Part shown: positions 1 through 8,200 of the stretch, one piece after another
Layout of the letters: every line of letters starts with the position of its first letter
How positions within the stretch are numbered: the stretch's first letter is position 1
DNA from: Prevotella sp. UBA4268
GTDB lineage: Bacteria; Bacteroidota; Bacteroidia; Bacteroidales; Bacteroidaceae
Length of the DNA stretch: 32,642 nucleotides
Reading direction: 5' to 3'
Assembly: GCA_002395135.1 (NCBI GenBank)
Contig: DGWC01000017.1
Location: 1-32,642 of the forward strand
Notes under the pieces: generated by a model
The model's database searches: none
What the model was told of the DNA's origin: nothing
What the model saw: only the letters and a program-made list of their open reading frames with translations
Program-made: the position numbers and the translations under genes

Positions 1-1017
1 AAGAACTGGCAGGAGTATATGTTTGAAGACATGCCGGTGGCCGCTGCCGTCACGCTCTTGTCGAAACTGCAGAGCGATGTGCGCTATGCCGAGGGCGAAG
101 TGCTGCATGCCTTGGTGGCGAACATCGACGTGAAGGACATCCGCGTGAACAAGTTGGATGCTTTCGTGATTCCCGAGAAAACCGTGCTCTATCCCGGCGA
201 GCAGTTTGCCGCAAACATCGTCATGGCGGCCGTGGATACAACCATGCAGCCTGAAATCTATGTGAACGGCACCAGAATCAATACCAGCAGCGGACGCTAT
301 TCGTTCACCGCAGGAAGCGTTGGCGAACATTCGTTCAGCGGATACCTGCTGACAAGGAATGCTGCCGGCGAGACCATCCGGCGCAATTTCCTCCAGAAAT
401 ACAGCGTGATACCCGCACCCAACAGCGCCACCGTGGCTGCCGACCTGATGAACGTGCTGTATGCAGGCTATCAGAACCCCATGACCGTCAGTGTGCCAGG
501 CGTTCCCGACAATGCCGTTTCGGTGTCGATGAGCGGCGGTTCGCTCAGTGCCAAGGGCAGCGGCCATTATGTGGCAGTGCCGTCTGCCGTGGGACACGAT
601 GTGGCCTTCACCGTGACCGTGAACGACAAGGGCACGGTTCGCAAGATGGCTCCCGTGACATTCAAGGTGCGCAAACTGCCCGATCCTACGGCCTACATGG
701 TGGTTGGCGACAACCGCTTCAAGGGCGGAGGCCTGGCCAAGGCATCGCTGATGAATCTGTCGGGCATCAAGGCAGCCATCGACGACGGTCTGCTCGACAT
801 AGAATTCAAGGTAACTGGTTTCGAAACCGTATTCTTCGACAACATGGGCAATGCCATGCCGATGGTGAGTAGCGGCGCATCTTTCTCTGAGCGTCAGCGT
901 GATGCCTTCCGCAAACTGTCGCGCAACCGCCGATTCTATATTTCCCGCGTCACGGCCATCGGTCCCGACGGCATCACGCGAACACTGCCCGGTGCCATGG
1001 AAATCATCGTGAAATAA
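1..1017 (+). CDS. gldM: GldM, type IX secretion motor/shaft protein (3' part)
   Basis: This is the C-terminal ~338 residues of GldM (PorM); the reading frame is open from base 1, so the start lies outside the window. GldM is the single-pass inner-membrane protein of the type IX secretion system that spans the periplasm from the GldL motor to the GldK/GldN ring. The visible part has the region with NWQEY and MPVAAAVTLLSKLQSD, typical of the family near its first periplasmic domain. Beta-sandwich periplasmic domains follow, and then the family-typical end around ADPTAY-like DPTAYMVVGDN and a last segment ending in MEIIVK. The N-terminal transmembrane helix is not in view. gldN follows 56 bp downstream, the usual gldKLMN order. 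The identification rests on sequence pattern and neighbour order, which agree. Confidence 0.93.
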   Translation, partial: KNWQEYMFEDMPVAAAVTLLSKLQSDVRYAEGEVLHALVANIDVKDIRVNKLDAFVIPEKTVLYPGEQFAANIVMAAVDTTMQPEIYVNGTRINTSSGRYSFTAGSVGEHSFSGYLLTRNAAGETIRRNFLQKYSVIPAPNSATVAADLMNVLYAGYQNPMTVSVPGVPDNAVSVSMSGGSLSAKGSGHYVAVPSAVGHDVAFTVTVNDKGTVRKMAPVTFKVRKLPDPTAYMVVGDNRFKGGGLAKASLMNLSGIKAAIDDGLLDIEFKVTGFETVFFDNMGNAMPMVSSGASFSERQRDAFRKLSRNRRFYISRVTAIGPDGITRTLPGAMEIIVK

Positions 1018-1073
1018 GACAGACAGAAAAAAGAGTAAACAGAATCCCTTCAAGGGTATAATATAAATAAGGT

Positions 1074-2171
1074 ATGAACAAGAACAGCAGATATATTGCG
1101 GATTCCAGCAAGCATTGGCTGGCGAAGACAATGATAGTGGCCGTTGTCAGTGTGGTGTCGATTTCCTCCACGGCCCAGCCCGTTGCCCGCCGCCAGGCTC
1201 AGCAGCAGCAAAAGCAGTCGCAGGCCAACAACATGACCAACCGCGCACGCATCATGTTTCCCACTTCGCAGACCATGTCCGACGATGTGGTGTGGCGGCG
1301 TGACATCTACCGCGAACTGAATCTTGAAGATGGTGCCAATGCCGGACTCTACTATCCCGTGGAGCCGATGGGGCAGCAGATGAACCTCTTCACCTATCTC
1401 TTCAAACTCATGCTCAGCGGTCAGGTGAAAGCCTACGAGTATCGCCTTGACGGCAACGAAGTGTTCAGCGACTCTGCCCGAGTGAAGCCCAAGGCCTTCA
1501 TCGACAATTATCACATCTACTACGAGAAGACCGACAACGGAAAAATACGTATTGACGACAGCGACATCCCGTCACGCGAAGTGAAATCCTATTACATCAA
1601 GGAGAGTTCCTTCTACGACCAGAAGTCGGCCACCTTCCATACCAAGGTGATTGCCCTTTGCCCGATCATGAGCAGAGAAGACGACTTCGGCGACGGTGCC
1701 ACCAAGTATCCGCTCTTTTGGGTGAAATACGAAGACCTGGCTCCCTTCCTCGCCAAACAAACCATCATGACGAGCAACCTGAACAATGCCGCCGTGATGA
1801 GCATCGACGACTATTTCACCAAGAACATGTATCGCGGCAAGATATACAAGACCAACAACATGCTCGGCAAGACACTCGCCCAGTATTGCCCCAACGATTC
1901 GGCCATGGCCAAGGAGCAGAAACGCATTGAGAAAGAACTGGCCGACTTTGAAAAGAGCATCTGGGGCAACCCCGCCAAGAAAGACTCGCTCGACAGCATT
2001 GCCAAGACTGCACCCAACGTGAAGGTGAAGAAGAAGGCCGACAAAACCAACCGCCGCGCCACCGCCAAGCAGAAAGAAACCAAGGTGAAGACGAAATCCT
2101 CGTCATCCTCCTCTTCCGGCTCTTCGTCGGGTGGCAGTGCACGCGTCACGGTTCGCCGCCAGCGTCATTAA
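1074..2171 (+). CDS. gldN: GldN, type IX secretion ring protein
   Basis: 365-residue GldN (PorN) homologue. GldN forms, with the lipoprotein GldK, the periplasmic ring under the outer membrane that contacts GldM. A signal-peptide-like hydrophobic stretch lies at about residues 17-35 and ends near STAQP. The conserved core includes DDVVWRRDIYRELNLE (about residues 68-85), YYPVEPMGQQMNLFTYLFKL and a C-terminal helical part. The last ~50 residues are unusual: a Lys-rich stretch (KVKKKADK, KQKETKVKTK), then a run of Ser/Gly (about residues 342-356), then a basic end VRRQRH. It starts 56 bp after gldM and is probably in the same operon. A hairpin at 2189-2218 may end the transcript. Confidence 0.93.
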   Translation: MNKNSRYIADSSKHWLAKTMIVAVVSVVSISSTAQPVARRQAQQQQKQSQANNMTNRARIMFPTSQTMSDDVVWRRDIYRELNLEDGANAGLYYPVEPMGQQMNLFTYLFKLMLSGQVKAYEYRLDGNEVFSDSARVKPKAFIDNYHIYYEKTDNGKIRIDDSDIPSREVKSYYIKESSFYDQKSATFHTKVIALCPIMSREDDFGDGATKYPLFWVKYEDLAPFLAKQTIMTSNLNNAAVMSIDDYFTKNMYRGKIYKTNNMLGKTLAQYCPNDSAMAKEQKRIEKELADFEKSIWGNPAKKDSLDSIAKTAPNVKVKKKADKTNRRATAKQKETKVKTKSSSSSSSGSSSGGSARVTVRRQRH

Positions 2172-2188
2172 TGAAGAATTTCTTTTGT

Positions 2189-2218
2189 ATGCGGGTCGCC
2201 GGAGTGTGTGATCCGCAT
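2189..2218 (+). terminator. Candidate terminator of the gld operon
   Basis: Inverted repeat ATGCGGGTC / GATCCGCAT, 9 bp with one G-T pair and a 12-nt loop, starting 17 bp after the gldN stop. The tail (CTTTAT) is only weakly T-rich, so termination may be partial. Confidence 0.45.
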
Positions 2219-2250
2219 CTTTATAATTAATTGATAAAAAACAAGAGCGT

Positions 2251-2871
2251 ATGAAAAGAATCATGATGTTAATGATGAGTCTTGCCCTCTTCGGCATTAC
2301 CGGCATACAGGCTCAGACACAGACATTCCGCATCGGCGTGAAGGGCGGAGTGAACCTGACAGAGTTTACCTTCAAGAACGACGACTTCAAGGCCGACAAC
2401 CGCACAGGCTTTTTCATCGGCCCCATCGTGCATGTCAACCTGCCGCTTGTGGGGCTCGGCTTGAACATCGCAGGACTGTATAATCAGAAAGAGGCCAAGG
2501 TGAACGGCGCGGAGACCATTAAGCACAAGACCTTTGACGTGCCCCTCAACCTGCGCTATGCCATCCATTTCACGGGCAATGCCGGCATCTTTTTCGAGGC
2601 AGGACCGCAGATAGCCTTCACCCTGGGCGACCGGGCACTGAAATACCACGACAACGACCTGGCCGATGTCAACTGGCGGTTCAACGACTCCGACATCAGC
2701 GCCAACGTGGGCGGCGGCCTCACCCTCGGCCATCTGCAGTTGGGTGTCAACTATAACCTGCCCCTTGGCAAGACAGGCGAGTTTGAATGGAACGGCACCA
2801 CCGAGCACCAGTTGCTCCACACCTCCAGCAAGGCCAAGACCTGGCAGGTGTCGGCTGCATGGTTTTTCTGA
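2251..2871 (+). CDS. Small outer-membrane beta-barrel (PorT-like/OMP_b-brl) protein
   Basis: 206-residue exported protein. The signal peptide covers about residues 1-21 (MKRIMMLMMSLALFGITGIQA, cleaved before Q). The mature part opens with FRIGVKGGVNLTEFTF, the usual first strand of the Bacteroidota outer-membrane beta-barrel family (PF13568-like). Alternating strand patterns and Gly/aromatic girdles continue to a C-terminal phenylalanine (SAAWFF), a hallmark of BAM-inserted barrels. Its size fits an 8-strand barrel. PorT (SprT) of the type IX system belongs to the same broad fold and this gene follows gldN, but PorT is usually encoded elsewhere, so I do not name it. It could equally be an OmpA/OmpW-like barrel of unknown role. 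Confidence 0.8.
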   Translation: MKRIMMLMMSLALFGITGIQAQTQTFRIGVKGGVNLTEFTFKNDDFKADNRTGFFIGPIVHVNLPLVGLGLNIAGLYNQKEAKVNGAETIKHKTFDVPLNLRYAIHFTGNAGIFFEAGPQIAFTLGDRALKYHDNDLADVNWRFNDSDISANVGGGLTLGHLQLGVNYNLPLGKTGEFEWNGTTEHQLLHTSSKAKTWQVSAAWFF

Positions 2872-2948
2872 CATGCCCTTTTCCTTCCGCAGCAGCATCC
2901 GTCCCTGAGCGAGCGAAAAGAAAAATCGTCAGAAAAAACGACAATTAT

Positions 2949-2979
2949 TTTGATAATTAACGGGAATCAGTTACTTTTG
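2949..2979 (+). promoter_or_regulatory. Promoter of the ECF sigma gene, nearly leaderless
   Basis: -33 TTTG at 2949-2952, 19-bp spacer, -7 TACTTTTG at 2972-2979, matching the Bacteroidota housekeeping consensus. The start codon at 2988 is only 8 nt beyond the -7 box, so the 5' leader should be about 5 nt or less. The -33 element is the loop of a perfect 6-bp inverted repeat, AATTAT (2943-2948) and ATAATT (2953-2958). Confidence 0.75.
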
Positions 2980-2987
2980 CACCCGTA

Positions 2988-3506
2988 ATGACAGGCGAGA
3001 GAGAAAAGACAAGAGCCTTTGAGGAATTCTTCAAGGAGAATTATTCGTTTTTCTATTTCACGGCTTATCACTTGTTAGACAACGAGGAGTTAAGCCGTGA
3101 TATGGTGAGCGAATGCGTGCAACTCGTCTGGGAGCACTGCCGCAACGGCGACGTCCGTGAGTGGAAGGCCTACATGTACCACGCCATCCGAAACCGCTGC
3201 GTAGACCATATCCGCCATCAGGCCGTGAAAAAGCGCTATGTCGAATTCTACAAGGCCGTCACCCCCGAATCATACGAAGAATACCATGAAGACGATGAGC
3301 GAGTACAGATGATTCTCAGCAAGATGGAAACCCTGCCACCGCTGGCGCGGCAGGTGCTCCACATGTGTTACTTCCAGAAGAAGAAATACCGCGAAGTGGC
3401 CCTCGAGTTGGGCATCAGCATGAGTTACGTGAAAAAACTCATCATCACCGCCCTCACTCAACTGCGGAAAAGCACGCTGGCGGATAATAATGAAAAAAAT
3501 ATATAA
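2988..3506 (+). CDS. ECF-type RNA polymerase sigma-70 factor
   Basis: 172-residue sigma factor of the extracytoplasmic-function type used with FecR and SusC in Bacteroidota. Region 2 spans about residues 10-85 (FEEFFKENYSFFYFTAYHLL, then WKAYMYHAIRNRCVDHIR, the helix that binds core and melts the -10). Region 4 spans about residues 105-165 (LPPLARQVLHMCYFQKKKYREVA, with a helix-turn-helix ending in MSYVKKLIITALTQLRKS). Regions 1.1 and 3 are absent, as normal. The first ATG (2988) is preceded by a strong promoter and no later Met precedes region 2. The FecR-type anti-sigma gene follows after 51 bp. The expected role is to drive the downstream receptor genes when the anti-sigma factor releases it. 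Confidence 0.93.
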   Translation: MTGEREKTRAFEEFFKENYSFFYFTAYHLLDNEELSRDMVSECVQLVWEHCRNGDVREWKAYMYHAIRNRCVDHIRHQAVKKRYVEFYKAVTPESYEEYHEDDERVQMILSKMETLPPLARQVLHMCYFQKKKYREVALELGISMSYVKKLIITALTQLRKSTLADNNEKNI

Positions 3507-3525
3507 TAACGAGTGCCTTTTTTTC

Positions 3526-3539
3526 AGACGAACACGTCT
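3526..3539 (+). promoter_or_regulatory. Intercistronic hairpin between sigma and anti-sigma genes
   Basis: AGACG-AACA-CGTCT is a perfect 5-bp stem with a 4-nt loop. It is flanked by a run of T upstream (3518-3524) and an A-rich stretch downstream (3544-3550) that could extend the stem. It may set the sigma to anti-sigma expression ratio or protect the message end; this is inference only. Confidence 0.35.
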
Positions 3540-3557
3540 AATAAGAAAAAGTAGAAA

Positions 3558-4796
3558 ATGAGCAACAACGAAACAGTAGACGAATCCCTCATCGTCGGCG
3601 ACAAACTGAATCCTGCCATGGAGCAGGCTTTGCGCCTGATGGAGCAATCCGACGAACTCACTGAGCAAGACATTGCCCAGTTGCTCGCCGACGATGACAC
3701 CTTGCGCCTCACTCAAGAATTATGGACGGTGAAACAGGCTATAGACAGAACACACGCTAAACTGCCAGACATCGAACAAGAATGGCAACGGGTGAACCCC
3801 GCCGCCACCGCCCGCCGCCGGGCAAACATTAAGCCCTACGTCAGATACATCGTAGCGGCCGCCGCAGCCATTCTGCTGCTGGTGGTCTTCACCCTCCACC
3901 GCCACCCTTCAGCCATCCGCCCAGATTCAGGCGAATACGTGGCCTACAAGGCAAGCCCAGCCCAGCGCGACATCGTCATCACGTCCGACCAGGGCAACAG
4001 CGTGGTGGTCAACAAGCAGAGCGTGTCGGCACTGGGCAGCGAAGTGTCGCAGACCGACGAACTCACCATTGCCTACCAGCAGTTGAACACAAACATCGTG
4101 GAGTCGCACACCGCCACCATTCCCGAGGGCAAGACCTTCAAAGTGGTGCTCAGCGACGGCTCCGAGGTATGGCTCAACGCAGGCAGCCGCCTGGTCTACC
4201 CCACGCAGTTCATCGGCAGCAGCCGCGAAGTGCAACTCGAGGGCGAAGCCTATTTCAAGGTGGCCCACGATGCCCGTCACCCCTTCATCGTGAAAGCCGG
4301 CGATGTCTACACCCGCGTGCTCGGCACCGAGTTCAACATCCGCATGAAGCAGCAGCCGCCCGCCTCTGCATCCGGTTCTCAGCCTTCCGCTTGCCCATAC
4401 TCCTATGAGATAACCCTTGTCAGCGGCAAGATATCACTCACCACGGGCAGCCCCGAACCATCCACCGGCAGCCGTCCCGTTGTGCTTACCCCCGGCATGC
4501 AGGCCGTGATGGAGACCGGCAGCAGCGCTTTCGACCTGAAAGAAGTAGACACCGACCTGTATTCCTATTGGAAAGAAGGCTTCTTCTTCTTCGACGACGA
4601 GCCGCTCGAGACCATCATGAAGCAGATAGGCAGTTGGTATAACGTGAACGTAGTGTTCCGCAACCCCAAGAACTGCAACATCCGCATGCACTTCTTCTGC
4701 GACCACAACGGCAGCGTGGCCCAAGTGGTTGAGCAACTCAACATGCTGCAGAAAGTCAGCGTAACGTTCAGCAAAGACACCATCTATATAGACTAA
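3558..4796 (+). CDS. FecR-family anti-sigma factor
   Basis: 412-residue inner-membrane anti-sigma factor. Residues 1-95 are the cytoplasmic sigma-binding part. One transmembrane helix lies at about 96-115 (YIVAAAAAILLLVVFTLH). The FecR domain spans about 178-265 (TIPEGKTFKVVLSDGSEVWL, then LEGEAYFKVAHDARHPFIVK and TRVLGTEFNI). The C-terminal DUF4974 domain spans about 335-412 (WKEGFFFFDDEPLETIMKQI to TIYID) and resembles an STN/secretin-type fold. In this class FecR carries a signal from the STN domain of a TonB-dependent receptor to the ECF sigma factor; such a receptor is encoded next. A Pro/Ser-rich stretch (about residues 268-282) splits the FecR domain from the following strands. A terminator-like hairpin follows the gene. 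Confidence 0.94.
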   Translation: MSNNETVDESLIVGDKLNPAMEQALRLMEQSDELTEQDIAQLLADDDTLRLTQELWTVKQAIDRTHAKLPDIEQEWQRVNPAATARRRANIKPYVRYIVAAAAAILLLVVFTLHRHPSAIRPDSGEYVAYKASPAQRDIVITSDQGNSVVVNKQSVSALGSEVSQTDELTIAYQQLNTNIVESHTATIPEGKTFKVVLSDGSEVWLNAGSRLVYPTQFIGSSREVQLEGEAYFKVAHDARHPFIVKAGDVYTRVLGTEFNIRMKQQPPASASGSQPSACPYSYEITLVSGKISLTTGSPEPSTGSRPVVLTPGMQAVMETGSSAFDLKEVDTDLYSYWKEGFFFFDDEPLETIMKQIGSWYNVNVVFRNPKNCNIRMHFFCDHNGSVAQVVEQLNMLQKVSVTFSKDTIYID

Positions 4797-4815
4797 CCAG
4801 TAAGAAAAACATAGG

Positions 4816-4852
4816 AACGGAGCCAGCAAGTCAACAGTTTGCAGGCTCCGTT
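4816..4852 (+). terminator. Terminator after the FecR gene
   Basis: Perfect 9-bp inverted repeat AACGGAGCC / GGCTCCGTT with a 19-nt loop, followed by TTCGTCGTTTT. It separates the sigma/FecR transcript from the receptor genes, which suggests separate promoters. Confidence 0.65.
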
Positions 4853-4868
4853 TCGTCGTTTTATAAAA

Positions 4869-4963
4869 GCAAATCAATATAATTTACCGTGCAAATCAAT
4901 ATGAATTACTTTTCAAATTAATTTGATTTACCGCGCAAATTAATTTAATTTACCGTGCAAATT
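4869..4963 (+). repeat. 22-bp tandem repeat, four units plus a partial fifth
   Basis: Units start at 4869, 4891, 4913 and 4935, each exactly 22 bp, with the first 7 bp of a fifth unit at 4957. Each unit reads roughly GCAAATYAATWTRA followed by TTTACCGT. Unit 2 differs most at its end (ACTTT instead of ACCGT). The period of about two helical turns and the AT-rich core resemble an iterated protein-binding site or an intergenic repeat family. There are no spacers, so it is not a CRISPR array. Confidence 0.85.
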
Positions 4964-5100
4964 GCGTTATTCTGCTCATCCATACCAACCGAATGCCTCC
5001 TCGAAAAGCCTTATACGATGCGCCCAAACAGCCCGTTTGGCAACATCAAAGCATAGTTTCCCGGCAACGCAGCCGCCTTCATCTTTCATCCTTGCAAAAC

Positions 5101-5128
5101 TATGAACTATGAACCATGAACTATGAAC
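5101..5128 (+). repeat. 7-bp direct repeat (TATGAAC) x4
   Basis: Four consecutive 7-bp units: TATGAAC, TATGAAC, CATGAAC, TATGAAC, just upstream of the receptor gene's leader region. A simple tandem repeat like this can change copy number by slippage. No function is evident. Confidence 0.8.
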
Positions 5129-5228
5129 TCCCTCATCCTTTATCTTTTAAAAACATACAAAAAGCAGTGCCCGATTTCGTCCCCATCACGTCTTGTAAGC
5201 AAACGCTATTAATCCTAATCATACGAAT

Positions 5229-8200
5229 ATGGAAAAAACTAAATGTAAACACAGGCTTCTGCAGGCCGTCATCATCCTGCTATGTCTCCTGATGGGGCAA
5301 GGAGCCCACGCGCAGTCGAAAACCATTGTGGTGAAAGTCCAAAACGAACCCCTTCCCAAGGTGCTGCGCATGATTGAAAAAAACACTGACTACAAGTTCA
5401 TGTTCACCAACGACGACCTCAACCGGTTCAGGGTGACCAAGAACATCAATGAGAGAGACATTCACACCGTAGTCAAGAAACTCATCAGCGGGCTCCCGCT
5501 TACCTATTCGGTCAACAAGAACTTCATCTACATCACCCCCGATAAGTCGGCTCCCCAAGCGGGAAAGTCGCAGGGAAGGCCCAACCGCGTCACCGGTCAG
5601 GTGGTTGACGAGAACGGAGACCCGCTCATGGGAGCCACCGTGCAAGTGGTGGGCAAGAATCTCGTTGCCGTGGCCGATGCTGATGGCCGTTTCATCATCG
5701 ACGGCGTTTCTGCGAGCGACAAACTCCAGATTTCCTATCTCGGCATGAAGCCCGCCACCGTTTCCGCCAAGGACGGTGTGATTTCCATGGTGAGCGACAA
5801 CATGATCGACGATGTCATCGTGACAGGTTATGGATCGTATAACCGTGGCCAGTATGTTGGTGCTGTCACACAAATCAAAGCCGATGACATCAAGATCGCC
5901 AACGAGTCTACAATTGACCAGATGTTGCAAGGCGTAATACCTGGTATGTCTGTCATCAACAAGACTGGAAAGGTGGGAGGAACTCCGAAGATTCGCATTC
6001 GTGGAACGAGCACCCTTTTGGGTAATCAAGAGCCACTTTGGGTCGTTGATGGAGTAATCCAGACTAATCCTACTCCAATACCCAATGACGCAAGTCCTCT
6101 TTCCAGCGATATGGATCAGATGATGGAGACTGCCGGTAATGCCATTTCTTGGTTAAACCCCGCCGATATAGAAACCATTACTGTATTGAAGGATGCTTCT
6201 GCAACCGCCATTTATGGAACTCAGGCATCAAATGGTGTGATTGTAATCACAACCAAAAAAGCAAAAGCAGGAAGTGGCTTTAGTATCAACTATAGTGGAA
6301 GTATGTCTGTGACTCAGAAGCCTCATTATGGTCTTTATGACATGATGAATTCGCAGGAAAACATGCAATTCCAGCAGGAGATGTGGGAGGATAGGAACAG
6401 TTACACGCGTGAAGTGCTCCCCATTAGTTATGCCGGACTAGTTCAGAAACTTCAGTCGAAGCAAATTTCTAAGGATGAGTTTGATCGCCAGTTCCGCATC
6501 ATGGAGAGCATGAACACCGATTGGTTCGATATTCTGTTCCGAACCCCTGTTAGTACTCAGCAGAACATCAGTGTTTCAAGCAGTGGTAACAAACTGTCTA
6601 GCCGCTTCTCCGTTGGCTTCAATACTACTCCGGGTGAGGCCAAGGGAAACAGTATGCAGTCACTCACTGCCAGTTCGAATACCACTTATCGGTTCAACAA
6701 CAGACTCTCCATCGACCTCTCTATGAACGGCAGTTACCGTAAATCAGAGAACTTCGCCTTTGGTGTCAGTCCGTATGAATATGCAATGAGCACTACGCGA
6801 ACTATACCTGCTTATAATGATAACGGCACGTATTTCTATCATGAGAAGTTCGGTGCAACCAGTTATTCCATCCCTGGTAAACTTTATTACAATTACAATA
6901 TTCTGAACGAAAGAGACAATACGGGTACCACTACAATTGCAAATACATTCCAGGGAGCGTTGAGTCTCAGGTGGGATGTGATGAAACATCTCCAGTTCCA
7001 AGGTGATGCCACGTTGAGTCTGGCTTCAAACACCATAAAGACCTATGCAACGGAATTTTCTAACTATGTCAGTGTGATTCGTGGTTACGAAATCGGTGAG
7101 GTTCTGCCTAATTCTGTTGAGGAAAACGCCAGTGTGTTGCCAAGTGGAGGTGTGCTGAACAATCAGAATTCTAACACAGTCAACTACAGTTTCCGTGGTG
7201 CCTTCGTGTATGATAACACCTTTAACAAACTGCATCGTTTAACTTTCAACCTTGGAATGCAACTGACTTCCAACAAGGTTGATGGAAACGCTGAATTGCG
7301 ATACGGCTATCTCAGATATCGTGGTGAGACGTTTGCGCCTGTGCCAAATCGCCTGAGTTTGGAATTGGTTCCTGGCATCAGCACGCAGAATCAGTATAAA
7401 ACAGATCTCTATGAACTGATGCGTCAGGGCGCGAGTGTTACCAATACTAAAGCCAACACCCTCAGCGAGTATCTTACGGCTGTCTATAGTTTCGACAATC
7501 GCTATGTCTTGAACTTCAATGCGCGTCTGGATGCCTCCAACCGTTTCGGACAGGACGAGAACAAACGTTTCAATCCGTCATTCTCCCTCGGAGGAAAGTG
7601 GCGTATCGGTGAGGAGCATTTCATGGATTGGGCCAAGGACTGGTATGATATGTTTGACATTTCATTTGCCTACGGATGGCGCGGAAACGCTGTAACGGCT
7701 GTATCGCCATATCTGATTGCCAGAGACGGCGGTATGCACTATACATTCCATCAGTATTATCTGTCAATAGTGTCTTTGCCCTATCCAGGACTGGGTTGGG
7801 AAAAAACGCGTGATTGGAACCTTGGCGTTGACTTCTCGTTCTTCGATGGTCGCCTAAGTGCTGGCTTCAATTATTACAACAAGCGCAGTGAAGTGCTTTC
7901 GTCGCGTGAAGTGGCTGCTGAATATGGTGTTGATGCTGCCTATATCGACGGAACGGTTATGAAAAACCGAGGATATGAGTTAATCATCAGCGCCACCCCG
8001 ATTCGTACGAAAGACTGGACACTGTCGTTCTCTTTTAACACGAGCAAAGATAAGAACACCGTGGAGAACAATAAGCGCCACAATACAGCAGTGGACTATC
8101 TGAACGGAACAGCCATTCTGGATGATGAGCCGTATGGAACATTCTATGCATGGGACTTCAAAGGCCTTGACCCAGAGACTGGTTACCCCACCTTCAATAA

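Larger units (their letters stand above)
4797..5228. other. 432-bp intergenic region upstream of susC-like gene
   Basis: No convincing gene is seen here on either strand. It holds a hairpin terminator (4816-4852), a 22-bp tandem repeat (4869-4963), a 7-bp direct repeat (5101-5128) and the promoter region for the receptor gene. No housekeeping TAnnTTTG box is evident near 5229. This fits control by the linked ECF sigma factor, whose promoter motif I cannot assign. Two CGTC words at 5178-5181 and 5189-5192 are the only candidates I noticed. Confidence 0.6.

Noticed and set aside
4869..4963. Possible CRISPR array
   Set aside because: Units abut directly with no spacers and no cas genes are nearby.
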